DNA of 64,000 nucleotides from Tetragonia tetragonoides (taxonomy: Eukaryota > Streptophyta > Magnoliopsida > Caryophyllales > Aizoaceae), in NCBI GenBank assembly GCA_038025085.1, contig CM076144.1, positions 21,149,501 through 21,213,500 on the forward strand. Reading direction: 5' to 3'. Positions within the stretch are counted from its first letter, which is position 1, and each line of letters opens with the position of its first letter. Of this stretch, positions 43,652-55,044 are shown piece after piece. The position numbers and the translations under genes were made by a program. The notes under the pieces are model-generated. The model did no database searches and had not been told where the DNA came from. It saw nothing but the letters and a program-made list of their open reading frames with translations.

Positions 43652-44407
43652 TTACTAATAAGAAAAAGAAAAAAAAAAAAAAGAGTTCACATTAATTTAC
43701 CCCAAATTAAGAACATTGGCCGTATTGATGAAGATATTTAACACTCTTGACCTCTTGAATTGGTAATTCTGTTCCAATGAAACTACAAAACCAAATAATA
43801 AAACTTAACACTTAAAAAGATGTTTAACAGAATGGGCGGCTAGCCTTTGTCATATCTTACATAGCGTTAGCGGTTGTTTTAAACTAATTATATAGATTAA
43901 ATTTTTCAGGAAAATATAATTATGATGAATTATAGAAGTGGTTAAAAGTGTTTGGTCGACAACAAGAAAGTAGAAATTTCATACAGCAATTTCAAGTTAC
44001 CCAGGGAGGATATAACAACTGGAAATTAAGTGACTTACTCCATTATTATGGAAGAAGAAGAACGAGAGTTCCTCTATATATGTCCACCAAAAAATATTGT
44101 AATCTTGTAGTCCCATATTTATCTTTACATTATATTTCATGGTTTCCAAAATACCACTTAAACCATAAATTCTAATAATATAAATATAAAACATAAAAAA
44201 TGGATATTTTAAATTTTTTATTATTTATTTTTGCAATGAATCAAACAATACCATTTTTCCCTTTGTCAATCTTTATTATAGATGCTCACTATATAAATGT
44301 TTATAAATTCTCAAAACTTAATGGCCAAAGTTCATAAGCGATGACCTCAAAGAGTCTAATGTGAAGATAATTTGGGATGAAATAAGTAGAATCATATTAC
44401 CTACCAT

Positions 44408-44981
44408 GCATTAGGGATGACAATTAAGGGGCGGGGTGGATATAGGTATATCCATTTCATACCCACCTAGTTATAGTCAATCTGCCATATGTCCCATCTC
44501 CGCTACGGGTAAGATTTTCAAAACCATACCCACCCCAATTGGTATGAGATGGGAACCATGCCCCAAATTACACAACGGGAATCCATACCCACCAAATACT
44601 CACCCCAAACTCATCTGATATCCGCCTTAAATCCACCTCATACCCGCATAAAGCAATTGGAATATATTTAACAAACAAACCCTATTAACGTGCTTGTATC
44701 ATTATTACAAATATCAAAAGTATGATACATTTGAACAAATTGTTTCGATACATTTTGTATTTAGAATTTTTATAGTTTTTTTATTTTTAGGTGGATATGA
44801 GGCGAGTATCTAACTGAGAATAACACAAATCATCCATGCCCTATCCCCGCCTGACGGTTTTGCTTTTTCAAAACCAAATCCGCCTTATCCCCACCTGAAG
44901 CTTCCCCATCCCCACCCTAACTGAGACGAATACTGAGCGAAACCCACTTACACCAGTTCCAATGTCATCCCTAACCCCTGC
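44408..44981. mobile_element. hAT-like element, CATACCC-rich
   Basis: Contains inverted TTAGGGATGACA (44411-44422) and TGTCATCCCTAA (44963-44974), hAT-type ends, with CTACCAT repeated directly at 44401-44407 and 44982-44988. The exact edges are uncertain by a few bases. The interior repeats CATACCCACC and GGGTATGG words. No transposase. Confidence 0.65.
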
Positions 44982-45183
44982 CTACCATTATCTGGGAAGA
45001 AACAATTTAATTGACTAAACATTAAATTGTTATTTTTGCAGGGAATAAAAAGAATACACATTAAATGGAGGCATAGATGATGTTGCTACCTAATTGGTAG
45101 TTTGATGAGGAAGTTCTAGACACTCTTCGCATAGGGTGACAACGTAACATAGCAAAAGATGGGAGTTAATCAATCTTAATTAC

Positions 45184-45625
45184 TGTTAGAAATATACTAC
45201 TGAAAGGAAATTAAACGAAGAAAAACAAGAATAAATGTGGGCCAAATGATTTACTGTGGAAAGGAAATTGTTGTGTCGTGGTAAGAAGGCCACTGTCTTA
45301 GAAGAAATCGTAACGTCTTTGTTCGAATAACTGAAGAGTTGGATTCGTAACTGAAGAATCTCATAATTGGATTCTCAGTTACGACACGGCCCAAAAAGAA
45401 GGCTCCACCACACCGCGCACGTGTCACGAACACAAACCGACCGACCGGACGGACGGCGGCGCGCGCGTCTAGAAGAGTCTCCTCTCCAACTCAACTAAAC
45501 CATACTAAAACATTGGAGTATATAAACCAATGAACCTTTTGTAAAACTACCAATGTGGGACAAAATACTTTACTCACAATTAAAAACCCACTAGCAAAAC
45601 ACCTTGAAGCTTGGCATTTCCAACA
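45184..45625 (-). repeat. Copia 3' LTR, shortened (442 bp)
   Basis: Same ends as the right LTR but 244 bp shorter, lacking the equivalent of about 50461-50704. The junction AGAAG/AAATCG shows a short AAG microhomology, so this looks like a deletion. It keeps a CACGTG-containing stretch (about 45418-45430) and a dyad CGTAACTGAAGAATC / GATTCTCAGTTACG (about 45346-45384). Confidence 0.88.
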
Positions 45626-46253
45626 TTCTCCCACAAATGCAAAAGGATTTAAGAAAACACAAATTTTAAACAACTGAGCAGTAAAAGGTTTGACGCTTAA
45701 GTGCTAGTACTTATGAAGTTTGAACTAACACATAGTGAATGGAGGCTAGGCTCTAATCTAGTGGAGTGAATTACTCTTGAACTCCCTAGATCAAAGAAAT
45801 GCCTGCAAACACACATCTTACCTTAGATTTATTTCGAGTTCCGCGATAAACATCAAAAGCGCATATAAGGTCATACGCTCCCTTGGGACGCTCATGAGTG
45901 CCTTAAAAAGATAACCCAATATCTTTCATAGAAGGCGGTCACACCTTCACACTCACGTAGGTGATTCCATCAAGTCTATCTCAAATAGACCATCCATAAC
46001 TTGGACTATGAAATCATTAAGAGCAAGCAAATGCTCATCCTCCAATAAAGCCATGCGGGGAATCCATCAAGTTCGTCTCAAAGGACCACCCAACAATAGG
46101 GCTATAGATTCATTAAGAGCAAGATGCTCAACCTCACAAATGTACAACATATGTCATAGGGATGAGAACATGTACATAAATATGAGTCTTTACATGGCTT
46201 CGTTAGACCACTATTACTTGTATGAACAAGATTGGGTGTCCACCATGAATTCC

Positions 46254-48490
46254 TCAACCAACGGGTTTTAGGCCCATCCCCCTCGACGTGTCTAGGACCA
46301 ATTTTCTATTAAGTCCTTTAGTTAATGGATCAGCCAAATTCCTCTCGGACCTTACATACTCCATAGAGAGTACGCCAGTCTCAATCAAAAGTCTCACAGC
46401 ATCATGCCTTATGTGTATATGTCTTCTCTTACCATTATACGCCTTATTCTTAGCAATACAAATTGCTGCTTGTGAGTCACAAAGTAGAGAAATAGAAGGA
46501 GTAGGTTTACCCCAAAAAGGTAAATCAGCCAATAGGACTCTCAACCACTCGGCCTCTTGTCCTGCCAAATCAAGAGCAATAAATCCCGATTCCATAGTGG
46601 ATCGAGCAATAACAGATTGCTTAGAAGATTTCCATGGTATGGCAGCACCTCCTAAAGTGAATACATATCCACTAGTAGAACTTATTTTATCATTATCAGT
46701 TACCCAATATGCATCACAATATCCCTCCAACACGGAAGGGAAACCAACATAATGCAAACCCAAGTCCGTGGTACCTCTCAAGTACCTAAGTAAACGTCTA
46801 AGAGCAAACCAGTGCTCCCTACTTGGGTTATGGGTATATCTACTAAGTCTACTAACGGCATATGCAATATCAGGCCGAGTACAACTCATAAGAAACATTA
46901 AACTCCCAATTATCTTAGCATAATCAGATTGTGAAACACTTTCATCTTTATTTTTCCTCAAAGTTATGCTAGCATCATATGGAGTTCTTACTGGCGACAC
47001 CTCAAAGCTATCAAATTTCTTCAATACTTTCTCTACATAATGTGATTGTGTTAAAATGAAATCATTTTCAGTTTTATTAACCTTAACACCTAAAATCACA
47101 TCAACTTCACCCAAATCCTTCATTTCAAATTGAGAGGAAAGAAAATTCTTAGTTTCATTAATGGCATCCATGTCTGTACTAAAAAGTAACATATCATCTA
47201 CATATAAGCAAATGATTACACAATCAGAACCAAACAATTTAGTATACACACATGTATCCGATCCATTAGACAAAAAACCAAAACTAAGCACAGTTTTATG
47301 AAATTTATCAAACCACTGTTTTGGTGCTTGTTTAAGGCCATATAAAGATTTCTTAAGTCTACACACCTTATGTTCTTGACCAGGAACAATAAAACCAGGA
47401 AGTTGTTCCATATAAATCTCTTCTTCTAAGTCGACATTAAGAAAAGTCGTCTTTACATCCATTTGATGTACAACCAAATTATGAATAGAGGCTAATGCAA
47501 ACAAAGTGCGAATAGTGGCGATCTTAGTGACAGGTGAATAAGTATAAAAGAAATCTACACAAAATTTTTGTTTAAACCCTTTAATCACAAGTCTAGCCTT
47601 AAACCTTTGAATTGAACCGTCAGCATTCAATTTCTTAGGGAAAACCCATTTACAACCAATGGGAGAAAAACCTTTAGGTAAGTCAACCAATTCCCAAGTG
47701 TGATTAGACATAATAGATTCTAATTCACTATTAATAGCTTCTTTCCAGAAACTAGCATCAATTGATCCCACAACTTCCTCATAAATTTCGGGATACTCAT
47801 CAATCATATAAGCATACATCAAAGGCTCACATAATTTATCCAAACCCCGAATTTCGACAAGATAAGTAATAAAATCAGGACCAAAGCTAGTTTCTATTCT
47901 ACGTCTTTTGCTAGTTTGAATTACAGGTAATTCTTTCGTAACATTAGCCGCAGGCAAAGACATAGGAACAAAAGTAGGTACATCATGGGAAATATCAGTT
48001 TTCTTCATAGGAAAAATATGCTCAAAAAATTCAGCATCTCTAGATTCACATATAGTTCTATCACTCATATTCATGAATCTATAAGCAGCACTATTGAGAG
48101 CATAACCAATAAACACACAATCAATAGTTTTAGAACCAATATTAGTACATTTAAAATCTGGTAGACCAACCTTAGCAAGACACCCCCACACTTTCAAGTA
48201 TTTAAGGTTAGGCGCATAGCCTTTCCATAATTCATAAGGGGTTTTGTCTAATTTCTTATGAGGCACACGATTAAGCAAATAGTTAGAGGACAAAACAGCC
48301 TCCCCCCACATGTTATCAGGTAACCCAGAACTTAAAAGCATAGCATTCATCATGTTCTTAAGGGTCCTATTCTTGCGCTCGGCAATCCCATTTTGTTGTG
48401 GGGTATAAGGAGCGGAGAGCTCATGTATGATACCATTTTGCTCACAAACTTTTTTTAAAAAGGTTGTACCATACTCTCCACCCCTATCGG
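46254..48490 (-). pseudogene. Copia integrase C-term, reverse transcriptase and RNase H
   Basis: From about 48490 down the frame is open. The end of the integrase core comes first ([24 protein letters not shown]), then [20 protein letters not shown]. The reverse transcriptase follows, with [53 protein letters not shown] and the catalytic LYVDDMLLF. The RNase H has [33 protein letters not shown] and [10 protein letters not shown]. The protein would end GMGLKPVG at 46254. Only the frameshift near 48490 separates it from the upstream polyprotein. The RNase H Asp in GYCDAYW is kept, while the usual GYSDADW second acid is Tyr. Confidence 0.9.
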
Positions 48491-49569
48491 ATCTTAATCA
48501 TTATTTTTCTATCTAATTGATTTTCCACTTCCGCTTTATAAATTAGAAATATTTTTTCATCCTCATCTTTAGTACTTAAAAGATATACTTGAGTATATCT
48601 CGAATGGTCATCAACAAAAGTTATATAATATCTTTTGCCACTTTTACTCTCAGTGTTTTTAAAGTCCTCTAAATCTGTATGAATTAATTCTAATAATCCA
48701 GTTACTCTCTCGGTTACAGATTTAAAGGATTTTCTGGCATGTTTAGCTTCTACACAAATTTCACATTTAGAGAAACCATTGTCCACCAAATTAGGAATCA
48801 AGTTCATGCTTTTGAGCATTTTAACAGAATTGAGATTTAGATGTCCTAATCTAGCATGCCAAAGATCAATGGACTCAACAATATAAGCAGAAGTAGAAGC
48901 TTTATTAGTAACATCCTCAACAATGACAGAATGTAAAACAAACAGCCCCCCATTCAGATAACCCTTCCCCACATATTCCCCATTACGGGACAATACAAGT
49001 TTATCAGCATCAAAAACTAACTTAACTCCAGCTTTGTTAAGAAGTGCACCAGAGATTAAGTTCCTGCGAAGAGAAGGCACATAAAGCACATTTTGTAAAC
49101 CTAAAGATTTTCTAGAAGTTAAATTCAGAAATATCTTTCCTTTACCAAGCACCTCAGAACTACTAGAGTTACCCATGAAAACCTGTTCACCATCAGTAGC
49201 ATTCTGAAAATCAGAAAATAGGGTTCTGTTGGCACAAAAGTGCCTAGAGGCACCAGTGTCAACGATCCATTCAGTATTGTTACTGACCAGGTTCACCTCA
49301 GAAATGACAGCAGTAATGACATCTCCAGATTCAGCAAGGTTGGCCTGGTTGCAGGGCTGGTCCTGGTTGTTCTGTCCAGGGTTTTGTCCATCTTTGCGTT
49401 TGAAGCATTGATCGGCTCTATGTCCAGGTTTTCCGCACACATAGCACAGGGGCCTAGGTTGTTGTTTCTGGATCTTCCCATTCTTCTTGAAAGGTTCACT
49501 TCTTGTTGTTGTGCGGTTTCTATCCCTTCTTAGAGTTTCCAGCAGCATTAGACCTGTCAAATTTAGCAC
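48484..49569 (-). pseudogene. Copia gag zinc knuckle, protease and integrase N-term
   Basis: Carries the zinc knuckle CYVCGKPGHRADQC (CX2CX4HX4C) that binds element RNA, and the aspartic protease motif WIVDTGASRHFC. The integrase zinc-binding region follows (HARLGHLN ... CEICVEAKH), then the start of the core with ELIHTDL and YYITFVDDHSRYT. The frame stops at 48484, where a frameshift separates it from SDRGGEYG. It overlaps the end of the gag frame at 49520-49569, with another frameshift near 49530. Confidence 0.9.
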
Positions 49570-50301
49570 CAGAAGATTCTACAAGGTTAGCCTTAACAGA
49601 AAGTTCATTGACAGAAGAAGAGGAACCCTTCTCCTTGAGGCGGTTTGCCTCTTCGATCTTCATATGTCCAATTAATTCCTGCAAGGTCATGTCTCTCTTC
49701 TTGTGTTTGAGATGAGCCCGGTAGTTTGTCCAAGATTTAGGTAACTTATGAATCAGGACATTAGCTTGCAGCACTTCACACATTTTCATACCCTCAAGGA
49801 GGATATCAGCAACAAGGTTTTCATATTGATAAACTTGTAGCATGATAGGTTTGTCATCCACCAACTTAAACTCCAACCAATCTCCAGTCACGTACTTCTT
49901 CTTCCCAGCATCATCAGCACCGTTTTCAACTCAAGTGTCTCCCATATAGACTTAGGCGATTTGTTTTTGGTGAACAAATCAAAAATCGGATTAGCCATAT
50001 GAGATAACATATGTCCACGAGCCATCTTGTTGTCCTTAGCATACTTCTCAATGGCCCCAGCATCATCCACCTTACCCTTATCCTTCTTTTTCTCCGGAGA
50101 GGCATCAACGACCACTGACGGAGTCACAGGAGTGGAAGGTTCAGCAACATCAGTTTGAATTGGAGCATCAGAAAATAGAACATAATCAACCTTCAATTGT
50201 TCAAGAAAAATCAGAACCTTTTGTGACCATCTCTTGTAATTAGTACCGTCAAGAGCTTCGAGTTTGGAGAGATCAGGGATGAATTTGAAAAGAGAGGCCA
50301 T
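49520..50301 (-). pseudogene. Copia gag (two frames)
   Basis: Starts MASLFKFIPDLSKLEALDGT at 50301, then NYKRWSQKVLIFLEQL, a typical copia gag start. A frameshift at about 49900 leads to VTGDWLEFKLVDDKPIMLQV, LPKSWTNYRAHLKHKK and TLQELIGHM, the conserved gag core that assembles the particle. A Lys-rich insert (SPEKKKDKGKVDDAG) lies near residue 75. The second frame stops at 49520, just before the zinc-knuckle frame. Confidence 0.87.
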
Positions 50302-50340
50302 TTGTGGTGGTAATACAGTAAACTAAAATCGCTTCTAAAT

Positions 50341-51026
50341 TGTTAGAAATATACTACTGTAAGAAAATTAAACGATGGAAAACAAGAACAAATGTGGGCC
50401 GAATGATTTACTGTGGAAAGGAAATTGTTGTGTCGTGGTAAGAAGGTCACTGCCTTAGAAGCGATTTCGCCCGGACCAGTGCAGTCAGAACAAGGCATCG
50501 CCCCCCAAGGTTAGCACAACGCTCCTGAATTCCGTGCACTCGAAATTGAAAAGATGGAACTCTAATTAGAAGGAGAAAAATTTTCGGATGCATAAACTGA
50601 TGCAAAACCAATCGAATAAATAATGAAGGAGAAGATTTTGTAACTGCTGTAATCAAGCCAGAGCATTAAAAGCGAGGAGGAGATCAAGGGATTTGCAATT
50701 AAAAGAAATCGTAACGTTTTTGTTCGAACAACTGAAGAGTTGGATTCGTAACTGAAGAATCTCATATAACTGGATTCTCAGTTATGATACGGCCCAAAAA
50801 GAAGGCCCCACCCCCACCGCGCACGTGTCACAGACGTACGGCGGCGGCGCGCACGCGTGGAAGAGTCTCCTCTCCAACTCAACTAAACCATACTAAAACA
50901 TTGGAGTATATAAACCAATAAACCTTTTGTAAAACTATCAATATGGGACAAAATACTTTACTCACAATAAGGTGAGAAAGTTAAAAACCCACTTGCAAAA
51001 CACCTTGAAGCTTGGCATTTCCAACA
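50341..51026 (-). repeat. Copia 5' LTR, full length (686 bp)
   Basis: Full LTR from TGTTAG to CCAACA. Over the first about 125 bp shared with the left LTR I count roughly eight mismatches by eye, so the insertion is not recent. It includes CGCACGTGTCAC (about 50819-50830), a G-box/ABRE-like core. The word TTAGAAGCGATTT (50455-50467) is inversely repeated just outside the LTR at 50326-50338. Confidence 0.88.
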
Positions 51027-51238
51027 ATTACCACAATCTTTCTCGCAATACATTAGCGGAGAAATGTAATGATTTCCATAGTGAGGTACACAAATCCTGG
51101 TTGGACACACAAAAAGAACCAATACTATGCCACTTCACTAATGTTACATACAAAGGGCTATCATGTTATACCCATTTATCATGCAAGGTAGTGGAGTTAT
51201 ATGCAACCCACTTCTCTTACTCTTTTTCATCTACTCAC

Positions 51239-51246
51239 TATATAAA
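51239..51246 (+). promoter_or_regulatory. LTP copy 2 TATA box
   Basis: CTCACTATATAAACC includes TATATAAA, 103-110 bp before the ATG at 51349, in the same context (CTCACTATA..AAACC) as the TATA box of copy 1. The copia element ends 212 bp upstream, so any more distant promoter elements have been moved about 5.8 kb away. Confidence 0.7.
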
Positions 51247-51348
51247 CCTTCAGTGTACTTTCTTTATTGATCATTTTGTATTAGGATAGACACAAGAAAT
51301 TCGGAACAAATTTTATTTTCATAAATCAATTTGTTATCAAAAGAAAAA

Positions 51349-52302
51349 ATGGATACTACTTTGAAGATGGTTTGCATGTTGGCATTCATTGCCCTTATTT
51401 GCAATGCAGGGGTTCATGGGGCAGGGGAATGTGGGAGGAACACAACACATGATCATGAGGCCATGAAGCTAGTTCCCTGTGTGGACGCAGCTCAAGATGT
51501 GAATGCTGCTGTTTCTGGCAGTTTTTGTGCTCAGATAAAGAAGATAGGGCAAAACCCAGCTTGCCTTTGTGCTGTTCTGATTTCTGATACAGCTAAAAGC
51601 TCTGGCGTCAAACCTGGCATTGCCATGAGTCCCATGACCATTCCCAAGCGCTGCAACTTCGCCAACCGCCCTGTTGGATACAAGTGTGGACGTAAGTTAT
51701 TAGTTGAACACACAAACTTATATAAGACCTCCTTGTGGGGGATGAGATAATTTTTTGCAAAAAAAAAAAGTAGAAATAATATAAACAAAAAAACAAGTCA
51801 TTTTTTACCCTTGGTTATAAAAAGTCACATTGTCTTCTGAATTCTGATGAGACGATGGAATTATAAAAAAATCAATGTTGTTTGAAGTAATTTTAATTGG
51901 TGCAAATTTAAGTGCACTTTAATATGCTTAAGTTTCATGTCTTAATGGTAGAGCTGGCAAAAACTGACCCGATCCGATGACCGATCCGAACCCGACCCGC
52001 CAAAGACCTGACCCGAAAATAATCAAATTCGAAATGACCCGATCCGTTTTGACCCGAGTCCGAAATGACCCGACCTGAAACCCGAAAGTGTGAAACAATA
52101 ATTGTCAAACCCGTTGGGTAACCCGAAACCGAACCCGTATTTATAACCCGATGTATTCGACCCGTATTTGACCCGACATGACTGACCCGTTTGCCAGGTC
52201 TACTTAATGGTGTAAGTCATTTGAATCTGTGTTTTTTTCTATTAATTATCAAAATTGTGATGTGTTTTATGATCTGAATTTGCAGCTTACACACTACCTT
52301 GA
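51349..52302 (+). CDS. DIR1-like lipid-transfer protein, copy 2 (two exons)
   Basis: Exon 1 is 51349-51691 and exon 2 is 52286-52302. The 594-bp intron has a GTAAGT donor and TTTGCAG acceptor. The product is 119 residues: a signal peptide (MDTTLKMVCMLAFIALICNA...VHG) and a mature part of the non-specific LTP type resembling DIR1, a secreted lipid carrier in systemic defence signalling. Cysteines appear as ECGRN, PCVDA, SFCAQ, CLC, KRCNF and YKCG, ending YTLP. The canonical motif has CC at the third and fourth positions; here it is FC, so one disulphide partner is missing. The ATG at 51349 is used rather than an upstream TTG because it begins the signal peptide and matches copy 1. A hAT-like MITE sits in the intron. 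Confidence 0.85.
51949..52202. mobile_element. hAT-like MITE in LTP copy 2 intron, GACCCGA-rich
   Basis: Ends TAGAGCTGGCAAA and TTTGCCAGGTCTA are inverted, and the 8-bp repeat CTTAATGG flanks both exactly (51941-51948, 52203-52210). The interior is made of GACCCGA words. Same family as the element at 17202-17537. It lies wholly within the intron and leaves the splice sites untouched. Confidence 0.88.
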
Positions 52303-53230
52303 ATTGGATCAGAGTTAAAGACTTGAGACTTGAGACTTGAGACTTGAGCGGGACTAGAATGAATAAGAAACCTGCTCCGCATGCAAAGACTAATGTTCTG
52401 CTTTTCTATCTTCTTTAACCGAATAAGGACTTTGTAGACTCTATCGAGAGTGCCAATATAAATGCTTATTTTTATTCTTGGTCCATTCACTATTCGTTTT
52501 CTTTTAGTTATTTTCAAAGAATGCCAGCACAATTTTTTTTTAAGGCAATGATAGCCCAACAGGCCAACACGGCTTGTTCAATTGAGAAAGAACCCATGAG
52601 CCTAATGGTCTATGGATGGGGAAAGGGGAAATAATTCATCACTAATTAAACCATGCTAATGTGTCTGAATGAGTTCTCGTACGTACCCGATTATTTCCTG
52701 ACGTCAAGGCTTATTACTACCAATTAAGTTACCACCCCATCGTCAATAATAATGCTACCATGATGATACTAACCAATGGCATTCAAAGAACTATCGCAAA
52801 AACAATGTAACATGACTATCACAAAACTCGCTTACAACTTTTCACGACGTGACCAAACGCAATGTAGCTTAGTTGGTGACGACCTTGTTATGTGCTTCTA
52901 TTGACTCGAGTTCGAATATGTTCATAACATGCACTAGCTAGCTCATGGACAATTTGGTTACTAATATGTTGACATAACCGCATGCCAATACACTAAGAAT
53001 AACACAATAATTTAATTTCCTTTTCCCATCAAAAGAAAAAGAAATTATAATCTCTCTTCGATAATTGAATCAATGCAGCACAAATACACAATATAAAAAA
53101 TTTTACTCCCTCCTTTTCATTGTTTAATTGTTATTTTATATTCTCGTGTCAAAGTTTGACCGCTTATTTGTGAAAGGAAATTCTTTAATTTACAGTATAA
53201 AAAGAACTTGTTGGGTGTAATATTCAAAGG
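52303..53230. other. LTP copy 2 3' flank and intergenic DNA
   Basis: The first about 150 bp are the likely 3' UTR, with a triplet of AGACTTG heptamers at 52319-52345. Beyond that I see no gene, RNA or defined repeat. Confidence 0.4.
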
Positions 53231-53231
53231 A

Positions 53232-54222
53232 TTTTGATTATATTATATTTTCAAAAAAGATCGATATGACATCACACAAAACCCACATGGTGCGGGACGT
53301 GGACAGTGTCTCCTGAAATCCCTAACACGAAGACACGACACGACTGATAACCATATAACTTATAACATGTTGAAATCTATGTGTTGAATTGCTTTTTGTT
53401 AGTAACTGTTTGACATGCTAAAATCCTAAAAACTATACCTTCATCTTGCAATTGGCATCTCTCAACACTCACAATAAAATATTGCGGCCTAGAGGAACGC
53501 TCATGTAATACAAAAAACTCCAACAGAAGACTATTAAGTTATTCTGACACTAGATCTAGTTGAAGCCTTGTGAAAATTAAACAATATCACCTTTAATTTC
53601 CAATATATTGAAATTTCCTTGAGTTTAAGTTTGCGAGAAACTCTCACTAGTTGATCATGTAGAACTCTTATACTCGTACTCAAAGCACATAACAAGCTTT
53701 GGTTTATCATGAGAGGGTAGCACTTGTTTATCTTAATTGTTAAAGATCGTACGAAGAAAATTTTCCCTTGTTTTATTTTGAGGTAGGAGAGAAAAGGTAG
53801 AACACCCTTGTTAGGTGCAAGTTATTACTCCCACAAATGGAAGATTGTGCGGTCTCTTGGGCTATGAGATTGAGAATCCGACGCATATTGGAGCCGATAA
53901 ATCGGATGAACAAATTGCCTTATTGCGGGCTGGAACACTACTCAGTACAAGTCACAAGTAGTGCTTTCAATTTGGACGTTTCCAAAAGAACTATGATAAT
54001 GTGTGTTTGGAATAATGATTCAAAGGGTTTGTTCATTCGACCTATTGAGAACATACTCTTTGTTGTTGAGTTTATTAGTTGGAGATTCATATTAGGAAAA
54101 TGTACTGGAGGGATCTCCATAGTGGTTTGACAATCATTCTGTAAGTTTGACGGAGATATAAGAGAATGGAGGTAAAACCATCACAATTTCAGAGATTAAA
54201 AGTAGTCTTGTTGAGTAGTTAC
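53232..54222. repeat. Duplicated block, copy 1 (continues at 58145)
   Basis: Matches 60960-61870, 62260-62440 and 63335-63480 in the same orientation. Shared words include GAAATCCCTAA, CACCTTTAATTTCCAATATA, CAATTTGGACG and TCAAAGGGTTTGTTCATTCG. After the LTR element at 54223-58144 the similarity resumes (CCATTTGGAGATTTT, 58188-58202). The 97-codon open frame at 53837-54130 is not open in the other copy, so I do not call it a gene. The nature of the block is unknown. Confidence 0.65.
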
Positions 54223-55030
54223 TGTTAGGAATTTTGCCGCGCCAATATTTTATTTTGAAGAAAGTTTATATTGTGGGTTATGGCAAAACATTAGAATTAC
54301 TTCATGTTCAAGAAGATATGCATGGATGAGCATGGTTAAATGAAGTTATGGCAGTAACTTGTGTGCAAGAAGAAAGGTTACGAAGAGTTTGTAGTATTAT
54401 TGTTCATTTTTTGGGAAGCTTTTATATTGCGGTAGATTGTTGGTAGAATATAATATTGTGAGAGATATTGTTACTAATGGTAGTTTAACTAATAAGCATA
54501 GTAGTTTCCTATTTGTGTGGGTAATTGAGTTTAGGAAGGTATTAGTTATATGGAAGGAGTAGGAGTCTTTTGAACGCCTATAGATATATGAAGTAGCAGA
54601 TTGGAGAGGTTGGCATTGCCCTCAAGGTAGAGAGAGAGCTCCCTTGTTGCGGTTGAAAAGTGTGCAGGTGTGTAGAAAGCCCAACCAATTATTCGGAGGG
54701 TTTCTAGCTTTAATCTCAAATGTTAAGTTTTGAGGTAGAGGATGGCTTTGTAACTTTCCTGTGCATAAAGCCATATGTGGGGTAGTCGTAGCTAAAGATT
54801 TGTGATGCCATCAAAGATTTGAGTTTGTGAGGGGGTAGGATCACTTACAGTTAGATGAAATTGAGATATTAGTATTTGAGTGTCTACTATTGTAACTCTA
54901 TCTTTGATGATGATGAGTATGTGTAGAAGTTGTGGGTGTATTCAAACACCCTTTAAATCTTGTGTATTTTATTTATTGTGCTTCCGTTGTAGTCATAGTA
55001 TTATGGTAGTGGGGCGAAAAATCCCCAACA
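54223..55030 (+). repeat. LTR 1 of the short LTR element
   Basis: Starts TGTTAGGAATTTTGCCGCG and ends GGGGCGAAAAATCCCCAACA (808 bp). Contains CACCCTTTAAATCTTGTGTA near its end. It is uninterrupted and can be used to delimit the broken LTR 2. Confidence 0.85.
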
Positions 55031-55032
55031 AG

Positions 55033-55044
55033 TGGTATCAGTGC
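55033..55044 (+). other. Primer-binding site, initiator tRNA-Met type
   Basis: TGGTATCAGTGC, two bases after LTR 1, differs at one position from TGGTATCAGAGC, which pairs with the 3' end of plant initiator tRNA-Met. Confidence 0.85.

Larger units (their letters stand above)
45184..51026 (-). mobile_element. Ty1/copia LTR retrotransposon, structurally complete
   Basis: A 5,843-bp element on the minus strand bounded by TGTTAGAAATATACTACTG and GGCATTTCCAACA, with the exact 5-bp duplication ATTAC on each side (45179-45183, 51027-51031). Order on the minus strand is 5' LTR (right), gag, protease, integrase, reverse transcriptase, RNase H, polypurine tract (TTTGTGGGAGAA, 45637-45626), 3' LTR (left). 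Coding regions are nearly intact with about three frameshifts. The primer site next to the 5' LTR is not the usual TGGTATCAGAGC. It inserted about 215 bp upstream of the TATA box of LTP copy 2. Confidence 0.92.

Noticed and set aside
53837..54130. 97-codon frame in the duplicated block
   Set aside because: The homologous stretch in copy 2 is not open in the same frame, and no domain is recognisable.
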